The notes beneath the pieces were generated by a model that was given only the letters and a program-made list of their open reading frames with translations, did not search any database and was not told where the DNA came from. DNA of 64,000 nucleotides from DASXRU01 sp039933315 (GTDB lineage Bacteria > Acidobacteriota > Blastocatellia > Pyrinomonadales > Pyrinomonadaceae): the NCBI GenBank assembly GCA_039933315.1, contig JBDTOI010000001.1, forward strand, positions 1-64,000, in the 5' to 3' direction. This document shows positions 61,396-64,000 of the stretch, piece by piece (the first letter of the stretch is position 1; each line of letters begins with the position of its first letter). Made by a program: the position numbers and the translations under genes.

Positions 61396-61429
61396 AGTTT
61401 CTAATATCCTAAGGTTAACCTCTAAGACT

Positions 61430-63268
61430 CTAGTTCACTCCAGAAACCTTCATAATATTTCCACGCGGCAGCACCGCATCGAGCGCATCCCGTCGTTTGG
61501 TAATTTCAAAGTGCTGAAGAGCCACTTGCATGATTCGTTCTGTATTACCAGCGCGTTCAGCTTCCGCTAATTCAGATTTCAGGTCGTCAATCCGATGATC
61601 AAATGCTGCCAAACGTAACTGATTCAGGCAGCTCTCCGCGCTTATCGGAAAGTCGTTGGCTGTCTCAACGTCACTCGTTTCACCAATCAAAAGGCGCGGT
61701 AACACCTCGGTAGCTACTGGATCACTTTCCACTTTTGCGGTCAGCGAAGCAAAATCGGGCGTCACGCCTTCGAGTTCCAGTTCCAGCAGTGCTCGAAATA
61801 TCGCTGCCGTAGCCAAGCCCTCGTAATCGGCCTCTTCCAGCCGCCGCAGAATGGAATGGCGTACCTGCTCGTCCCTTAATAAGTATTCCAGCAGCTTCTC
61901 TTCAGCAACTGTGGGCTTCGCTGTGGCGCGCCGCGTGACTATTCCTTGAACGTCAGTCGCTGCGATGCTTGCACCTACTCGAACTCGCTGCCAAATCTCA
62001 CGCCGCTGTTCGGGCTGCATGCGCAGCGCGTCCATCGCAATATCAAAATACTCGCGCTTCTGTATCCGACTGCGGACAGCGCGAACAAACGGGAGCACAT
62101 CCTCCAACGCTGCGGCTTTGTCCGCCGGGCGACGAAGATTGCGATCCCGCACCGCCTGATCGATCACAAATTGTATGTGGGGTTGTGCCTCGCCTCGCTG
62201 CCGCTGATATTCTCCGACGCCCGTTTTTCTTATGAACTCGTCCGGATCGGCGTTGTCCGGCAGAACCAGCACCTTAACCTCAAGATCTTCTGCCAGAAGC
62301 GTTTCTACTGCCCTTTTAGCTGCCTGCACACCCGCGTTATCACCATCATAGTTGACTACTACCTTACGCGCAAACCGAGCTAACAGTTTTACCTGCTCGG
62401 GTGTTAGCGCCGTCCCCAGACTGGCAGCCACATTCCTGACACCAAACTGGTAAGGAACAATAAGATCGAGGAATCCTTCAACCAGAATGACATACCCCTG
62501 CCGGCGAATTTCATCTCGCGTCAGGTTCAAGCCGAACAGATGCCGGCCCTTAATGTACGCAGCCGTTTCGGGAGAGTTTATGTACTTCGCATCCTCGTCC
62601 TTCAAGGTCCTGGCCCCAAAAGCGATGGGCCGCCCCTGGATGTCCATTACGGGAAAAATAAGCCGGCCGCGGAATCGATCATAAGAGCCGCCTTCTTCCT
62701 TCTTAACTACCAAGCCACTGCGGTCGATCTGTAATTGGGTGGCGCCCTTTCTTTTAAGATGAGACGACAAAGCCTCCCAGCTATCCGGCGCATAGCCGAG
62801 GCGAAACGTCTTGCATGTCTCGTCGGTTATCTCCCTGCGCGAAAGATAATCTCGTGCCAGGCGCGCTTCCCCGGGCTGTTCGAGCTGTTGCTCCCACCAT
62901 TCAAGCGCCCACTTGTTCAGCTCAATAACATCATCGGATTCCTGTCGCCGCGTCTCAAAACGACTGTCCTCCACGAGCTTTGGTAGCGGCACGCCACTCT
63001 TCTCGGCCACGATCTTGATAGCCTCGGGAAATGTGACGCGCTCCATCTCCATCACAAAGTTGAACACCGATCCGCCCTTGTGACAACCGAAGCAGTAGAA
63101 AATTTCCTTGGCTGGGCTGACTGAGAACGAAGGCGTTTTCTCCTTGTGAAAAGGACAACACGCCATCCAGTTCGTTCCCTTCTTCTTCAGCGAGACGTAG
63201 TCCTGAACGACGCGAACAATGTCCGCCTGCCGTTTCAGATCATCGATGAATGTTTGGGGATAGCGCAT
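61430..63268 (-). CDS. dnaG: DNA primase
   Basis: 612 residues. It makes RNA primers at the replication fork. The N-terminal CHC2 zinc finger (CCPFHKEKTPSFSVSP; FYCFGCHKGG), the RNAP-like core, the TOPRIM segment (VILVEGFLDLIVPYQ; VNYDGDNAGVQAAKRA) and a C-terminal helicase-binding domain are present. TOPRIM VEGFLD replaces the more common VEGYMD, a mild change. It starts 24 bases after the mutS2 stop and ends 35 bases before rpoD. Confidence 0.97.
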   Translation of the reverse strand: MRYPQTFIDDLKRQADIVRVVQDYVSLKKKGTNWMACCPFHKEKTPSFSVSPAKEIFYCFGCHKGGSVFNFVMEMERVTFPEAIKIVAEKSGVPLPKLVEDSRFETRRQESDDVIELNKWALEWWEQQLEQPGEARLARDYLSRREITDETCKTFRLGYAPDSWEALSSHLKRKGATQLQIDRSGLVVKKEEGGSYDRFRGRLIFPVMDIQGRPIAFGARTLKDEDAKYINSPETAAYIKGRHLFGLNLTRDEIRRQGYVILVEGFLDLIVPYQFGVRNVAASLGTALTPEQVKLLARFARKVVVNYDGDNAGVQAAKRAVETLLAEDLEVKVLVLPDNADPDEFIRKTGVGEYQRQRGEAQPHIQFVIDQAVRDRNLRRPADKAAALEDVLPFVRAVRSRIQKREYFDIAMDALRMQPEQRREIWQRVRVGASIAATDVQGIVTRRATAKPTVAEEKLLEYLLRDEQVRHSILRRLEEADYEGLATAAIFRALLELELEGVTPDFASLTAKVESDPVATEVLPRLLIGETSDVETANDFPISAESCLNQLRLAAFDHRIDDLKSELAEAERAGNTERIMQVALQHFEITKRRDALDAVLPRGNIMKVSGVN

Positions 63269-63292
63269 TCCTAAAACTTGATTGCCCTTTAA

Positions 63293-64000
63293 CTATTGTT
63301 TCAACTCCACCAACGTCGCGCCACTTCCTCCCTGATCCTGCGGGGCGGGCATGAACCTCTCAACGTGCGGATGATCCTTCAGTATCTCGGCTATCGCGCG
63401 ACGCAACGCGCCAGTGCCGTGGCCGTGAACGATGCGCACCTTGCTGAGGCTGGAAAGCGAAGCTGCATCGAGGAACTTATCGACAGCATCAACGGCCTGG
63501 TCCGTCGTTTGTCCGATAACGTTTATTTCGGAGCTCCCATTGTCGTCCGATTTCAAGTGAATTTCGGTTTTGCGCGAATCGCGACCTGGCGCAAATCTCG
63601 AAGGAGTCACTTTCGGGGAAGATAGTTGTTCAACCAGTTCCAGGTTCTCCAACTTTTCCCGGAAGCGCAGAGATTTCACGCGCACCTCGGCTTCGTCCCC
63701 TTTCAATGAGTCGACAATGCCGACCGATCCAAATGAGCGAAGCTTAACTTTATCACCTACTACAATCTCGCGCGCCTCCGCCGGAACGTAGCGCTCGTCT
63801 ATGGCCGCGCCGGCATCGGAATTTGTTTTAAGATTCTCTTTCTCGACGAGCTGGCCGTCGCGCATGACCCGCACTCCGCGAGACCGCACATCTGCAACAT
63901 CCTTCGAAACTGGCTCTCGTTTGCGCCCTGCATTCGCCGCGTGTTGGGCCTCTCGTTTTAGTTCTGCCACCCGACGTTGAGATTCACGTTCGACTTTTAA
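63293..64000 (-). CDS. mutS2: MutS2 family protein, C-terminal part (runs off right edge)
   Basis: The frame is open to the right edge of the window, so only the last 235 or so residues are visible. It contains a coiled charged region, a KOW/linker-like strand set (EIVVGDKVKLRSFGSVGIVDSL) and a C-terminal Smr domain (INVIGQTTDQAVDAVDKFLD; VRIVHGHGTGALRRAIAEIL). Smr nuclease and HGxGT motifs are intact. MutS2 suppresses recombination or resolves collided ribosomes; the MutS ATPase lies outside the window. It is the first gene of a minus-strand run with dnaG and rpoD. Confidence 0.92.
   Translation of the reverse strand, partial: LKVERESQRRVAELKREAQHAANAGRKREPVSKDVADVRSRGVRVMRDGQLVEKENLKTNSDAGAAIDERYVPAEAREIVVGDKVKLRSFGSVGIVDSLKGDEAEVRVKSLRFREKLENLELVEQLSSPKVTPSRFAPGRDSRKTEIHLKSDDNGSSEINVIGQTTDQAVDAVDKFLDAASLSSLSKVRIVHGHGTGALRRAIAEILKDHPHVERFMPAPQDQGGSGATLVELKQ

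Overview
The window looks like a chromosomal segment of an uncultured or little-studied Acidobacteriota, most likely class Blastocatellia. This is an inference from style, not from a marker-gene search. The clues are Asn/Thr-rich lipoproteins with NTNTN linkers, very large receptor-type Ser/Thr kinases (one with a TolB/WD40-like propeller, one with TPRs), DUF4388 and TonB-C proteins, an FHA-type sigma54 activator, mid-50s G+C by eye, and many short palindromic intergenic repeats. No IS element, prophage, CRISPR array, rRNA or tRNA was recognised.

Layout. 0-7 kb: the first 28 codons of gyrA at the left edge (minus strand), a PilZ protein, a PlsC acyltransferase, an inositol-monophosphatase family enzyme, a secreted esterase, urocanate hydratase, a small zinc-ribbon protein and a Bcp-type peroxiredoxin. 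7-17 kb: a YggX-like protein carrying two extra Cys pairs, a kinase-propeller receptor, YgfZ, a lipoprotein, Fe/Mn superoxide dismutase, a PuuD-like membrane protein, a 2Fe-2S ferredoxin, a dienelactone hydrolase, an FMN reductase and a PfkB kinase. 17-24 kb: uvrC, a DUF2231 membrane protein and several exported proteins of unknown function. 24-34 kb: an unusual signalling and secretion locus. 34-47 kb: thymidine kinase, a YjjX-type NTPase, an isopropylmalate-synthase-like enzyme, DUF4388 and TonB-type proteins, then a long minus-strand run dacB, GT9, gpmI, GNAT, eno and a CNNM/CBS protein. 47-57 kb: CarD, an FHA-GAF adenylate cyclase, a site-2 protease, a CDF transporter, the c-di-AMP module cdaA-ybbR-glmM, a structured intergenic region that may encode a small RNA, and aroB. 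57-64 kb: a minus-strand macromolecular-synthesis cluster mutS2 (partial), dnaG, rpoD and a TIGR03960-type radical SAM protein.

The most interesting region is 24.5-34.2 kb. A transmembrane Ser/Thr kinase with a long TPR region converges on three minus-strand genes for exported proteins: a coiled-coil protein, a Tat-type lipoprotein and a subtilase with a non-canonical oxyanion residue. These are divergent from a sigma54 activator with FHA, GAF, AAA+ and Fis-type HTH domains. Between activator and exported genes lie a sigma54-type promoter (GG-N10-GC, facing the exported genes) and, about 150 bp upstream of its predicted start site, an extended dyad suitable as an enhancer. The working model is that kinase phosphorylation is read by the FHA domain and switches on sigma54-dependent production of a secreted protease set.

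The second theme is repeats. At least six families of short palindromes recur between genes, often as inverted pairs with a fixed spacing, and several run into the ends of coding sequences (uvrC, the DUF2231 gene, the esterase). One lies just upstream of the preferred ygfZ start and would encode the extra residues if a longer start were used.
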